Below are positions 1 through 7,428 of a stretch of DNA of 14,990 bases, piece by piece. The position numbers and the translations under genes were made by a program. The stretch is taken from the NCBI GenBank assembly GCA_015233705.1, contig JADFXE010000028.1, positions 1 to 14,990 of the forward strand, read 5' to 3'. Within the stretch, counting starts at the first letter, position 1. Each line of letters begins with the position of its first letter. This DNA is from Candidatus Omnitrophota bacterium (GTDB lineage: Bacteria; Omnitrophota; Koll11; Zapsychrales; Fredricksoniimonadaceae). Below the pieces are notes generated by a model. The model was not told the DNA's origin. It did not search any database and was given only the letters and a program-made list of their open reading frames with translations.

Positions 1-56
1 TTCGGACAATAACTTACGTCGCGCTGTTGGCGCTCCGTAAGTTATGTCCTCATTTG

Positions 57-130
57 CGGGATGTAGCGCAGCTGGCTAGCGCACTTGCTTTGGGAGCAAG
101 GGGTCCCGGGTTCGAATCCCGGCGTCCCGA
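57..130 (+). tRNA. tRNA-Pro (anticodon UGG), copy 1
   Basis: A full cloverleaf can be drawn. The acceptor stem CGGGATG pairs with CGTCCCG (one G·U), the anticodon stem CTTGC pairs with GCAAG around the loop TTTGGGA giving anticodon TGG, and the T-arm contains GGTTCGAATCC. The discriminator base is A at 130. The 3' CCA is not encoded, so it must be added after transcription. A T-rich stretch starts at 131 and could act as the termination signal. The sequence is identical to the copy 260 bp downstream. Confidence 0.95.
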
Positions 131-316
131 TTTTTCTTTCCGCTGTTTCTTTTTTAATGATCCCGCCGTTGGCGGCGCGGAGTGAATTCGGGCAGATGAT
201 TTGCGTCGCCCGAGAAGGTTCAGATTATTTCGTCACTCAGACCCGTTTGGTCTGAGTAAATTCGGACAATAACTTACGTCGCGCTGTTGGCGCTCCGTAA
301 GTTATGTCCTCATTTG

Positions 317-390
317 CGGGATGTAGCGCAGCTGGCTAGCGCACTTGCTTTGGGAGCAAGGGGTCCCGGGTTCGAATCCCGGCGTCCCGA
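317..390 (+). tRNA. tRNA-Pro (anticodon UGG), copy 2
   Basis: This is base-for-base identical to the tRNA-Pro at 57-130, with the same cloverleaf, TGG anticodon, A discriminator and no encoded CCA. It lies in the second full unit of the 260-bp repeat. If the duplication is real, the organism carries adjacent identical tRNA-Pro(UGG) genes; if it is an assembly product, only one exists. Confidence 0.9.
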
Positions 391-523
391 TTTTTCTTTC
401 CGCTGTTTCTTTTTTAATGATCCCGCCGTTGGCGGCGCGGAGTGAATTCGGGCAGATGATTTGCGTCGCCCGAGAAGGTTCAGATTATTTCGTCACTCAG
501 ACCCGTTTGGTCTGAGTAAATTC

Positions 524-569
524 GGACAATAACTTACGTCGCGCTGTTGGCGCTCCGTAAGTTATGTCC
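524..569 (+). promoter_or_regulatory. Long hairpin over the ptsP start region (also at 4-49 and 264-309)
   Basis: GGAC pairs with GTCC, then after one bulged A ATAACTTACG pairs with CGTAAGTTAT, and an inner GCGC/GCGC stem closes on loop TGTTG. The same hairpin occurs three times, twice 7 nt upstream of tRNA-Pro and once ending 6 nt before the ptsP ATG at 576. The alternative ptsP start ATG at 564 lies within its 3' arm. No T-run follows, so a simple intrinsic terminator is not obvious. Roles in translation control, RNA processing or bidirectional termination are all inference. Confidence 0.5.
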
Positions 570-575
570 TCATTT

Positions 576-2843
576 ATGAAACGCGACCACTCCAAACTTA
601 TCTGCGATATCGGCGAACTCACCGCCCTCTTTACGGACACCGCTAGTTTGGACACCCTGCTTCAGAAGATCGTCGGCATGGTCAGCGCCCACATGGAAGC
701 GGATGTCTGTTCGATCTACCTCTATTACGATGACAGCCAGGAATTGGTTCTTAAGGCGACCCAGGGACTGAAGCCCTCCTCCGTCGGCCAGGTGCGGCTG
801 AAACTAGGCGAAGGATTGACCGGCAAGGCTCTTCTGGAATTGCGTCCGGTCTGCGAGGGCGACGCCCGCAAGCATCCGGAATTCCGGCATTTCACCGGCA
901 TCGGCGAGGATAAGCTGGCGTCTTTCCTGGCCGTGCCCATCTTGCGCGGCCAGACCAGGATCGGCGTCATGGTCCTGCAGAGCGTCCGCAAGGATTATTT
1001 TTCCGTTGAGGACATGAATGTTTTGCGTGCGATTACCTCTCAGTTGGCCAATACCGTCGAGATGGCCAAGCTCCTCATGTCGCTGGAGAGCGCCCGCTCT
1101 GAGGCTCCGGCGGAGTCCAAGGCCAGGAAGATCAAGCTGGTGAAGGGCCTGGTGGGGGCCCAGGGGCGCGCTATCGGTGAGGCGCTCGTTGTGGCGCAGG
1201 CATCCTGGGATGACCTGTCGGTTTCGGCGGAAAATCAGAGGTCATATACGCTCGAGGACCTCCGGCGTGCGGTCAGCGCCACGGAACAGGAGCTTCGGGC
1301 GATGCAGAAGGAGATCGAGGCGCGCTTCTTTGATGTGGCATCGCTTATCTTTTCAGCCCAGATCATGATGCTCAAGGACCGCGCCATGCTCGGCCAGATG
1401 GAGGCGCTGGTCCAAAAGGGCATGAACCCGCCCCAGGCGATCCAGGCTGTGATCCGTGATTATGCCGAGCGGTTCGAGCGCATGAGCAATGACTACATTC
1501 GCGAGAAGCGCTACGATGTGATCGACGTCGGCCGCCGCCTTTTGGAGAAGCTGACCGGCGTTTCGGGACGCAAGGCGCGTTTTTCCAAGAAGATCGTTAT
1601 TGCGCGGGAACTTCTACCGTCGGATGCGCTCAAGTTGAGTTCCCAGGGCGTGGCCGGGATCGTTCTTCTTTCCGGTGGCGTCACTTCGCATATTGCAGTT
1701 CTCGCCCGGTCGTTGAATATTCCGCTCATCGTCGCCGATGACCGCCGGCTGCTGGATGTCCCGGCGGACACCATGATCGCAATCGACGGGAATTTGGGAA
1801 GCGTTTACGTTGATCCGGGCAAAGATTTCATTGCGAAGTTCCGCGAGAGGGAAGAGCTGCGTCAGGCCGCGGCCAAGGTCAAGTCGACCGTCAAGCCGCG
1901 GACTGTGACCAAAGACGGCGTTACGGTCACGCTGTTGGCGAACATCAACCTTTTGGGTGATGTGCCGGTGGCCAAGGATTATTGCGCCGAGGGCGTCGGG
2001 CTTTATCGCACCGAATTTCCTTTTATCGTCAGGAGCGACTTTCCGACGGAAGAGGAGCAGTTCGGCATCTGCCGCAAGTTGGTCGAGAGCCTTGAAGGGA
2101 AGGAGCTCACCTTTCGCACTCTGGATATTGGCGGGGACAAGATCTTGTCCTATTACGATTACGGCAAGGAGGCCAATCCGTTTTTGGGGCTGCGTTCGAT
2201 CCGTTTTTCGCTGAGGCATAAAGATATCTTTGCCCAGCAGCTTCGGGCGATCCTGCGGGCCAGCGTCGGGACCAAGGCGCGGATCATGTTCCCGATGATT
2301 TCCTCGGTTGATGAGCTCAGGGCGGCCAAGGCGGTGGTGGCCGACTGCCTGAGCGAGCTTAAGGCGGCGCGTATCCCGCATCAGGTAAAGCCAATTATCG
2401 GTGTCATGATCGAGATCCCTTCCGCGGTTGAGTCCATTGAGGAGCTTGCCAACGAGGCGGAGTTCTTCTCCGTCGGTACGAATGACCTTATCCAGTATAT
2501 GCTGGCCGTCGACCGCACCAATGAAAAGGTCGCGGACATGTACCTGCCGCACCATCCGGCGGTGCTGCGGGCCTTAAAGCGAGTGGCTGAGGCCGCGATC
2601 CGCCACGGGCGCGACATCTCGATCTGCGGCGACATGGCCCACGACGCCCGGTATATTCCTTTCTTCATCGGGATCGGGATCCGCAAGTTCAGCCTGGATG
2701 CACGCTACCTGCCCAAGGTCCAGGCCGCGATCCTTTCTTTGGATAGCCGCGAGGCTGCTCGTATGGCTGAAGATATTCTTAAGTGCGGCTCGGTTGCAGA
2801 GACCGCGAAGTTTTTCAAAAAAGGCGCTGATGCCAAAAGCTGA
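576..2843 (+). CDS. ptsP: Phosphoenolpyruvate-protein phosphotransferase PtsP (EI-Ntr), GAF domain plus enzyme I
   Basis: PtsP is the enzyme I of the nitrogen PTS: it autophosphorylates from PEP and passes the phosphate to an NPr-type HPr in the cytoplasm, a regulatory relay rather than sugar uptake. An N-terminal GAF sensor domain spans about residues 10-165. The swivelling phosphohistidine domain has GGVTSHIAVLARS, with the active His at 372 (numbering from this ATG). The TIM-barrel PEP-binding domain shows GLYRTEFPF, RTLDIGGDK, NPFLGLRSIR, MFPMIS, GTNDLIQY and ICGDMAHD, with catalytic Cys 684. At 755 aa it is close to E. coli PtsP. The ATG at 576 is preferred over 564 because it falls directly after the repeat boundary and alignment with E. 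coli PtsP needs nothing further upstream; neither start has a clear Shine-Dalgarno. No NPr or EIIA-Ntr gene is present in the window. Confidence 0.93.
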   Translation: MKRDHSKLICDIGELTALFTDTASLDTLLQKIVGMVSAHMEADVCSIYLYYDDSQELVLKATQGLKPSSVGQVRLKLGEGLTGKALLELRPVCEGDARKHPEFRHFTGIGEDKLASFLAVPILRGQTRIGVMVLQSVRKDYFSVEDMNVLRAITSQLANTVEMAKLLMSLESARSEAPAESKARKIKLVKGLVGAQGRAIGEALVVAQASWDDLSVSAENQRSYTLEDLRRAVSATEQELRAMQKEIEARFFDVASLIFSAQIMMLKDRAMLGQMEALVQKGMNPPQAIQAVIRDYAERFERMSNDYIREKRYDVIDVGRRLLEKLTGVSGRKARFSKKIVIARELLPSDALKLSSQGVAGIVLLSGGVTSHIAVLARSLNIPLIVADDRRLLDVPADTMIAIDGNLGSVYVDPGKDFIAKFREREELRQAAAKVKSTVKPRTVTKDGVTVTLLANINLLGDVPVAKDYCAEGVGLYRTEFPFIVRSDFPTEEEQFGICRKLVESLEGKELTFRTLDIGGDKILSYYDYGKEANPFLGLRSIRFSLRHKDIFAQQLRAILRASVGTKARIMFPMISSVDELRAAKAVVADCLSELKAARIPHQVKPIIGVMIEIPSAVESIEELANEAEFFSVGTNDLIQYMLAVDRTNEKVADMYLPHHPAVLRALKRVAEAAIRHGRDISICGDMAHDARYIPFFIGIGIRKFSLDARYLPKVQAAILSLDSREAARMAEDILKCGSVAETAKFFKKGADAKS

Positions 2844-5214
2844 CCTGCACGTTCATTCCAGGTATTCATCGACGCCGGCGGATCTGGTGCTGAAGAAGTT
2901 CGGTACGCCGGAATCCTACACCGAGCTGGAAGAGGTTTACCGTTCGGCCAAGGCGCGGGGTATGGACTTCGTGACCGTGACCGACCATAATACGGCGTCC
3001 GGCACTTTCAAGCTGGCCGAGATGTGTCCGCAGGAGGCTTTTACTGGCGTCGAGCTGACGACCTGTTTTCCCGAGGATGGCTGTGCGGTCCATCTTCTGG
3101 TCTATGATTTCACGCCGGCCCAGTTCGCGGAACTCGACCGGTTGCGGGGAGATATTTATCAGCTGCGCAATTACATCAAGGCCCAGGGCCTGCCGTATTC
3201 GGTGGCGCACGCGACCTACAGCGTCAACGGCCGGCTGTCGATCGAGGTGATCGAGAAGTTGATCCTTTTGTTCGATGTCTTTGAGTGCATCAACGGCACG
3301 CGCGTCCAGTCGTATAATGATCTTTTGAAAAAAGTTTTGCAGAGTTTGACGCTGGAGAAGATCGAGGAGCTGCACCGCACCCACCGTATCGAGCCGATAT
3401 CCGACACGCCGTGGATCAAGGCGTTCACCGGCGGGTCTGATGAGCACGCCGGGCTTTTTATCGGTGCGACCTACACCACCGGCGAAGGGGTGACGAAACA
3501 GGATTTTCTTGCCGCGCTGCGGGAGAAGCGTACGGATTGCGGCGGGCGGAGCAATCATTACAAGACCCAGGTCTACACCTTTCTCAGAATTGCCTACCAG
3601 TATTCGCGGACCAAGCGAGGCTCCTCTGTCAAGCGGGCCTGGGATGAGCTGTGCGGCGCGATCTTCGACGGGAAGCCCCTGAGCTGGAAGACGCAGTTGA
3701 AGATCCAGCAGCTCAAGCGCGGCCGCAAGAGCAACACGCGCGTCATTGCCTCTCAGGTCGGGGCTCTGGTGCGCCGCCTGGTCCATGACCCTAGCCTTTC
3801 GCACGAACAGAAGATCGATCTGATCTACGAGACTGTGGCTGGGCTGGAGGACGAATTTTTCGTCGCGAATCTCGAGTCTTTCCGCGAAAGTTTTGCCAAG
3901 GGTGATATCCTCAAGATCATGAGCAGTATCACGGCCGTGGTCCGTTCGTTCTTTCTGTCGCTGCCGTTTTTGGGGACGTTCCGTCATCTGCACCAGTCGA
4001 GCGCTATCATGGAAAAGGTGCAGGCGAGATTTTTGGGGCCGCTCAAGCCCGAGGAGCGCCGGGTCCTGTGGTTCTCCGACACGGTCAATGACTTAAACGG
4101 CGTGTCAATCACGTTGCGGAACTTCGCCTCTTTTGCCGGGCGGCAGGGTCTTTCGATCAGGCTGGTCAGCGCCCGCCAGCAGGGCGAGCCGCGGCCGGAT
4201 TACCAGCTGGAACTGCCGACGGTCTACGAGTACACGCCGGACTTTTATCCGAATTACACCATGCGGTTCCCGTCGCTGCTAAAATCGCTGGAGCTGATCT
4301 GCGCCGAACGGCCGACCGAGATCATTGTTTCGACTCCCGGTCCTGTTGGCCTTTTGGGAGTTCTGGCGGCGCGGCTTTTCGGGATCCCGTGCCGGGGGAT
4401 CTATCATTCTGATTTCAGTCGCATGGCTGGCCTGGGGTTGAGCGGCGGGACCATGGCGAGCTTTGTCGAGGGGTTTGTCCGCTGGTTCTACTCGTGCGTC
4501 GATGAGGTGGGTGTGCCCACACAGGAGATCATCCGTCGGCTGATAGTCAGCGGCTACGAATCGTCGCGCCTGACGCTGTTCAAGCGCGGCATTGATACGA
4601 CCGCCTTTGCGCCGGTCCACGGAGAGAAGAATGATCTCAGGCGCTGTTACGGGCTGGATGACCGGATGACCCTGCTTTACGCCGGTCGGGTAAGCCGCGA
4701 TAAGAGTCTCGGCCTTCTGGTCCAGGTTTATCGCGAACTCATCCGTCGCGGGGAGGAGATCAATCTTCTTATTGCCGGTGACGGGCCCATGCTGGAGGAG
4801 CTGAAGAAAGATTTGTCTGATCGTCCGCGGGTCAGGTTCACGGGGCGGCTTGCCCAGCGCGACCTGCCGTTGGTCTATTCCATGGCCGATCTTTTTGTCT
4901 TTCCGAGCACGATCGATACCTTTGGCATGGCGGTGCTGGAAGCCCAGGCCTGCGAGCTTCCGGTGTTGGTGACCAATGTCGGCGGGCCGCAGGAGGTCAT
5001 TCTCGCGGGAACGACCGGCTTTGTCCTGCCGGCCAATGATCTGCAAGCCTGGGTCGACGGCATCCTGAAGGTGAAGGCCATGATGAAGGATGCGCCGAAG
5101 AAATACCAGGCCATGCGGCAGGCGGCCCGGGCGCGGGTGCAGGAGATTTATCCGTGGGAAGGGGCGTTGGCTGATCTGTTCGCCGTGCGGGAGAAGCCTG
5201 CTACAAAGATTTGA
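2830..5214 (+). CDS. PHP-domain / GT4 glycosyltransferase fusion protein
   Basis: This 794-aa protein joins two domains. The N-terminal PHP metal-dependent phosphoesterase-like domain (about residues 1-250) shows ADLHVHSRYS, TDHN and GSDEHAG, with the metal-ligand His and Asp residues expected of the family. A less recognisable, mostly helical linker spans roughly 250-405. A GT-B fold GT4 glycosyltransferase (about 410-790) follows, with LWFSDTVNDLNGVS near its start, LLYAGRVSRDKS, IAGDGPM and the donor-binding stretch DTFGMAVLEAQA. That stretch is the EX7E motif with Asp 696 in place of the first Glu, keeping Glu 704. The start at 2830 opens directly onto the PHP motif; a longer reading frame from 2698 would only translate ptsP out of frame. 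It overlaps ptsP by 14 nt, implying coupled expression. It probably uses a nucleotide sugar to glycosylate a lipid or glycan; acceptor and PHP substrate are unknown. Confidence 0.85.
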   Translation: MPKADLHVHSRYSSTPADLVLKKFGTPESYTELEEVYRSAKARGMDFVTVTDHNTASGTFKLAEMCPQEAFTGVELTTCFPEDGCAVHLLVYDFTPAQFAELDRLRGDIYQLRNYIKAQGLPYSVAHATYSVNGRLSIEVIEKLILLFDVFECINGTRVQSYNDLLKKVLQSLTLEKIEELHRTHRIEPISDTPWIKAFTGGSDEHAGLFIGATYTTGEGVTKQDFLAALREKRTDCGGRSNHYKTQVYTFLRIAYQYSRTKRGSSVKRAWDELCGAIFDGKPLSWKTQLKIQQLKRGRKSNTRVIASQVGALVRRLVHDPSLSHEQKIDLIYETVAGLEDEFFVANLESFRESFAKGDILKIMSSITAVVRSFFLSLPFLGTFRHLHQSSAIMEKVQARFLGPLKPEERRVLWFSDTVNDLNGVSITLRNFASFAGRQGLSIRLVSARQQGEPRPDYQLELPTVYEYTPDFYPNYTMRFPSLLKSLELICAERPTEIIVSTPGPVGLLGVLAARLFGIPCRGIYHSDFSRMAGLGLSGGTMASFVEGFVRWFYSCVDEVGVPTQEIIRRLIVSGYESSRLTLFKRGIDTTAFAPVHGEKNDLRRCYGLDDRMTLLYAGRVSRDKSLGLLVQVYRELIRRGEEINLLIAGDGPMLEELKKDLSDRPRVRFTGRLAQRDLPLVYSMADLFVFPSTIDTFGMAVLEAQACELPVLVTNVGGPQEVILAGTTGFVLPANDLQAWVDGILKVKAMMKDAPKKYQAMRQAARARVQEIYPWEGALADLFAVREKPATKI

Positions 5215-5283
5215 TGGATTGACCCGCAGTGTTATGTATACTACTTCTAGTATTCATTAATGTTCTCTGAAATTTCGTATTGG

Positions 5284-5508
5284 TATCTTACGAGGCCATG
5301 AAAGGGGTTTCGTCGTTCAGCTCGCCCCGCTTTTTCTGAATGGAAGGTAAGCGGGGCTCAATTCACTCCCCAACCCCTTTCATAGCCTCTGTCACGATAT
5401 TTATGTGTCAGCGGTTGGGATGGTTTATGAGTGAATGGAGCCCGACCTACAATTTTTCAGGAAATGGGCGGGCGATTTGAGCGAATAAGCCGTCCCGGCC
5501 GCTGACAT
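5284..5508 (+). ncRNA. Candidate structured RNA, two long stems with complementary loops
   Basis: Domain I: 5292-5309 (GAGGCCATGAAAGGGGTT) pairs with 5372-5389 (AACCCCTTTCATAGCCTC) at 17 of 18 positions. It encloses a perfect 9-bp hairpin, 5324-5332 with 5349-5357. TATC at 5284 can also pair with GATA at 5396. Domain II: 5406-5428 pairs with 5485-5507 over 23 uninterrupted positions, four of them G·U. It encloses GCCCG/CGGGC (5440-5444 with 5469-5473). The single-stranded part of domain I, ATTCACTC at 5361-5368, is exactly complementary to GAGTGAAT at 5429-5436 in the loop of domain II. This pairing can extend to 14 of 15 positions (5354-5368 with 5429-5443) by opening the inner hairpins. The G·U pairs in domain II point to the plus strand being transcribed. 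I recognise no RNase P, tmRNA, SRP or 6S RNA signatures. Ends are approximate and no clear promoter or terminator was found. Confidence 0.55.
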
Positions 5509-5529
5509 CATTACAGTGTCGTACCTATT

Positions 5530-5558
5530 TTGGACTTCAAAGAACGTATATTAATAAT
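5530..5558 (+). promoter_or_regulatory. Probable sigma70-type promoter of the aminosugar/glycosyltransferase operon
   Basis: TTGGAC at 5530-5535 and AATAAT at 5553-5558 are separated by 17 bp, giving five of six matches at the -10 box and four of six at the -35. Transcription would begin near 5565, leaving a leader of about 14 nt before the start codon, with GGAG at 5570-5573 as ribosome binding site. If correct, the structured element at 5284-5508 lies upstream of this transcript and is not its leader. Confidence 0.5.
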
Positions 5559-5578
5559 TTGTTTGCTTCGGAGTTTCC

Positions 5579-7423
5579 TTGCCGCCCATTAAAGAAATAT
5601 TAGATTTAAAAATCAAAAGAGCCGCTAGATCGCCTTTGGCTTGGACTTTGGGCGCCCTGCTGGTTCTGTATTTCTCTGTCTTTATCCTCGGGCCGGTCTT
5701 TATCCGTTCACTCTTTCAGCAGGGGCAGGTGGACCTTCTCAGCCGCCTCACCTTCACTCCCGCAGCGCAAAGTCTTGAGTTCTACCTGGGCCGCAGTCAG
5801 GAATTATTCTGGGGTCCGCTCGCGCAAGTTATCGGCAGTGTTTTCCTTATTATCCTGATGCTCGGCCGCTTGAAGGAAAGTTCTGCCCGCGGTTTTTTCT
5901 TTTTGATCGCCGGATTTCTGCTGGTGACCAAGTGGAGCGTATTAACCTTCCCGCCGTATGGCGACACGGTCATCGGTGCGTTCGCGGAAGCCTTATGGCT
6001 GGCCCAGCACAATTTCAATTATGTCGGCTTGGCCGCACAGCCTGGTTATGCCATGGGTGGGCAAAAGGTTTATCTGGTCTCGTTCTTCCCGACGTATCTG
6101 GCGGCTTTGATGAAGCTGTTCCCCAATGTCAAGACGTTCCTGATCGTGAACCATAAGGTATTCTTCAAGATGGCGGCCGCGGTCGTGCTGTTCGTTCGCG
6201 AGATTGCACGGCGCGCTTATTGTCTGGAGACGGCCAACCTGCTGGCCCTTCTGGTTTTGTCCTGGCCGGTCTTCCAGAGCCAGACCGAGGCGATCAACAT
6301 GGAGATGCCGTGCCTCTTGTTTGCCATGCTTGCGTCGTATGGGCTGGTCAAAGGGCGTACCAATCTGGCCGGCGGTGCGGCGCTGTTGGCGGTGATGGCC
6401 AAGGGGACTGGCGCGTTCGCTTGCGCGGCGTTCGCGGTCTGGGGCATGATCTCTTTATGGATCGGGAAGGATGCCAAGGCACGGCGCACGTGGCTGGTGT
6501 GGGGCGCGGCTCTTTTGATCATGGCAGCGCTGGTGGTCGCCGCGAAATACTGGATCAAGGATTCCCAGACCCAGGAACACTGGATTGGATTTCTCGTCGG
6601 ATGGCAGACGCTGAAATATGTTCATTTGACGTATATCTTCGCGGCGAACGCGGTGCTTTCTTTGGTGATAGCCGCTTTTGACTTTTGGCGCCACAGAAGC
6701 GGCGTCAGGATGGAAAACGTGCAGAAGGAATCCTGGCGGGTCAATCTGATCCAGCTGATCTTTGTGGCGGTGTGGTTTTTGCTGTTCTTGAACTTCGCGA
6801 CGCTCTCGGCGCGGTATAGGGTCGTGGTCTATCCGTTCTTTCTTTTTACTCTGGCCTGGAGTTTTTCTCGTCTTGTGCCTTGGCGTCTTTTGCAGACCGC
6901 GGTGCTGGTGGTTGCGATCCTGGCGGTCCAGGCGAATTCCTACGGTTATTGGAACCAGCCTTACGTGGCGGCAGATGCGCTGCGCCTGGAGGAAAATCTG
7001 CAATATCGCAATGATGCGATCATGCAGCAGCGTTTGGCCAGGACCGTTGAAGAAAAATATCGCAGCTGGGCGGTCGTGGCTCCCATGATCGTGGCTCAGG
7101 AGTTTGCGATCCCGGATTTTGGGTATGTCAAAGCAGCGCGGGACGTTTACATTTACCGCTTCAGCTGCATGTACGGCCCGATCCATCCTTATCCGGGAAT
7201 GGCGGGCCTGAACCTTCTGCGTACGATCTATGTTGCGTTGGCCTGTGACCAGCAAGGCACGACGTTCCCGTATCCATTAAATCCTCAGGATAGGGTTCTG
7301 GAGACGGTCGAGTGGGGCAGCCGGAAGGCCGTGATTTTCATGGGCGGGGTTTCCATTGACCTTATGAAGAAGTTGGGAGATTATGTCAGGCAAGGTGGTG
7401 TCTTGCCGTTAAAGAAGGATTGA
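5579..7423 (+). CDS. Multi-pass membrane glycosyltransferase, GT-C fold (ArnT/GT39-like)
   Basis: This 614-aa protein has about ten or more hydrophobic segments, starting near residues 20-42, 80-97 and 104-122. The first large extracytoplasmic loop contains FPPYGDTVIGAFAEALW, with an acidic residue (Asp 129) where GT-C enzymes carry their catalytic or metal-binding acid. A later NMEMP (241-245) and LAVMAKGTGAFA (Lys 276) resemble conserved patches of GT39-type proteins. Such enzymes take a sugar from a polyprenyl-phosphate carrier and attach it to lipid, protein or glycan on the outer face of the inner membrane. The start is TTG with GGAG five bases upstream. It leads a five-gene operon, and the next gene encodes an enzyme type that loads such carriers. 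The exact family is uncertain; an O-antigen-type or uncharacterised GT-C protein is possible. Confidence 0.65.
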   Translation: MPPIKEILDLKIKRAARSPLAWTLGALLVLYFSVFILGPVFIRSLFQQGQVDLLSRLTFTPAAQSLEFYLGRSQELFWGPLAQVIGSVFLIILMLGRLKESSARGFFFLIAGFLLVTKWSVLTFPPYGDTVIGAFAEALWLAQHNFNYVGLAAQPGYAMGGQKVYLVSFFPTYLAALMKLFPNVKTFLIVNHKVFFKMAAAVVLFVREIARRAYCLETANLLALLVLSWPVFQSQTEAINMEMPCLLFAMLASYGLVKGRTNLAGGAALLAVMAKGTGAFACAAFAVWGMISLWIGKDAKARRTWLVWGAALLIMAALVVAAKYWIKDSQTQEHWIGFLVGWQTLKYVHLTYIFAANAVLSLVIAAFDFWRHRSGVRMENVQKESWRVNLIQLIFVAVWFLLFLNFATLSARYRVVVYPFFLFTLAWSFSRLVPWRLLQTAVLVVAILAVQANSYGYWNQPYVAADALRLEENLQYRNDAIMQQRLARTVEEKYRSWAVVAPMIVAQEFAIPDFGYVKAARDVYIYRFSCMYGPIHPYPGMAGLNLLRTIYVALACDQQGTTFPYPLNPQDRVLETVEWGSRKAVIFMGGVSIDLMKKLGDYVRQGGVLPLKKD

Positions 7424-7428
7424 AGATT

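Larger units (their letters stand above)
1..575. repeat. 260-bp perfect tandem repeat, about 2.2 copies
   Basis: Bases 1-260 and 261-520 read identically, and 521-575 repeats the first 55 bases of the unit again. Each full unit holds a 46-nt hairpin, a tRNA-Pro gene, a T-rich stretch directly after the tRNA, and two smaller hairpins: CCGCC/GGCGG at 163-175 and CTCAGACC/GGTCTGAG at 236-256 in the first unit. Similarity stops at 575, one base before the ATG of ptsP, so the 55-bp module precedes both the tRNAs and the protein gene. No difference between copies was seen, which fits a very recent duplication or an assembly collapse/expansion at a contig edge. Besides the tRNAs I see no coding potential here. 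Confidence 0.95.

Noticed and set aside
1..575. CRISPR array or other short-repeat array
   Set aside because: The repeating unit is 260 bp, contains a complete tRNA and has no variable spacers.
2698..2829. N-terminal extension of the PHP-GT4 protein
   Set aside because: It would overlap ptsP by nearly 150 nt in another frame and adds Arg/Leu-rich sequence with no domain character; the PHP motif begins right after the ATG at 2830.
1614..3993. Long open frames on the minus strand opposite ptsP and the PHP-GT4 gene
   Set aside because: They are antisense to genes with clear motifs, have no recognisable domains or ribosome binding sites, and arise from the high G+C codon bias of the plus-strand genes.
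5219..5242. TTGACC followed by TATACT, a possible promoter for the structured RNA
   Set aside because: The two boxes are only 12 bp apart, too close for a normal sigma70 promoter; the -10-like box alone is not enough.
5284..5578. Riboswitch controlling the membrane glycosyltransferase gene
   Set aside because: A better promoter (5530-5558) lies between the structured region and the gene, and no known riboswitch core or terminator/antiterminator pair was recognised. A longer transcript cannot be excluded.
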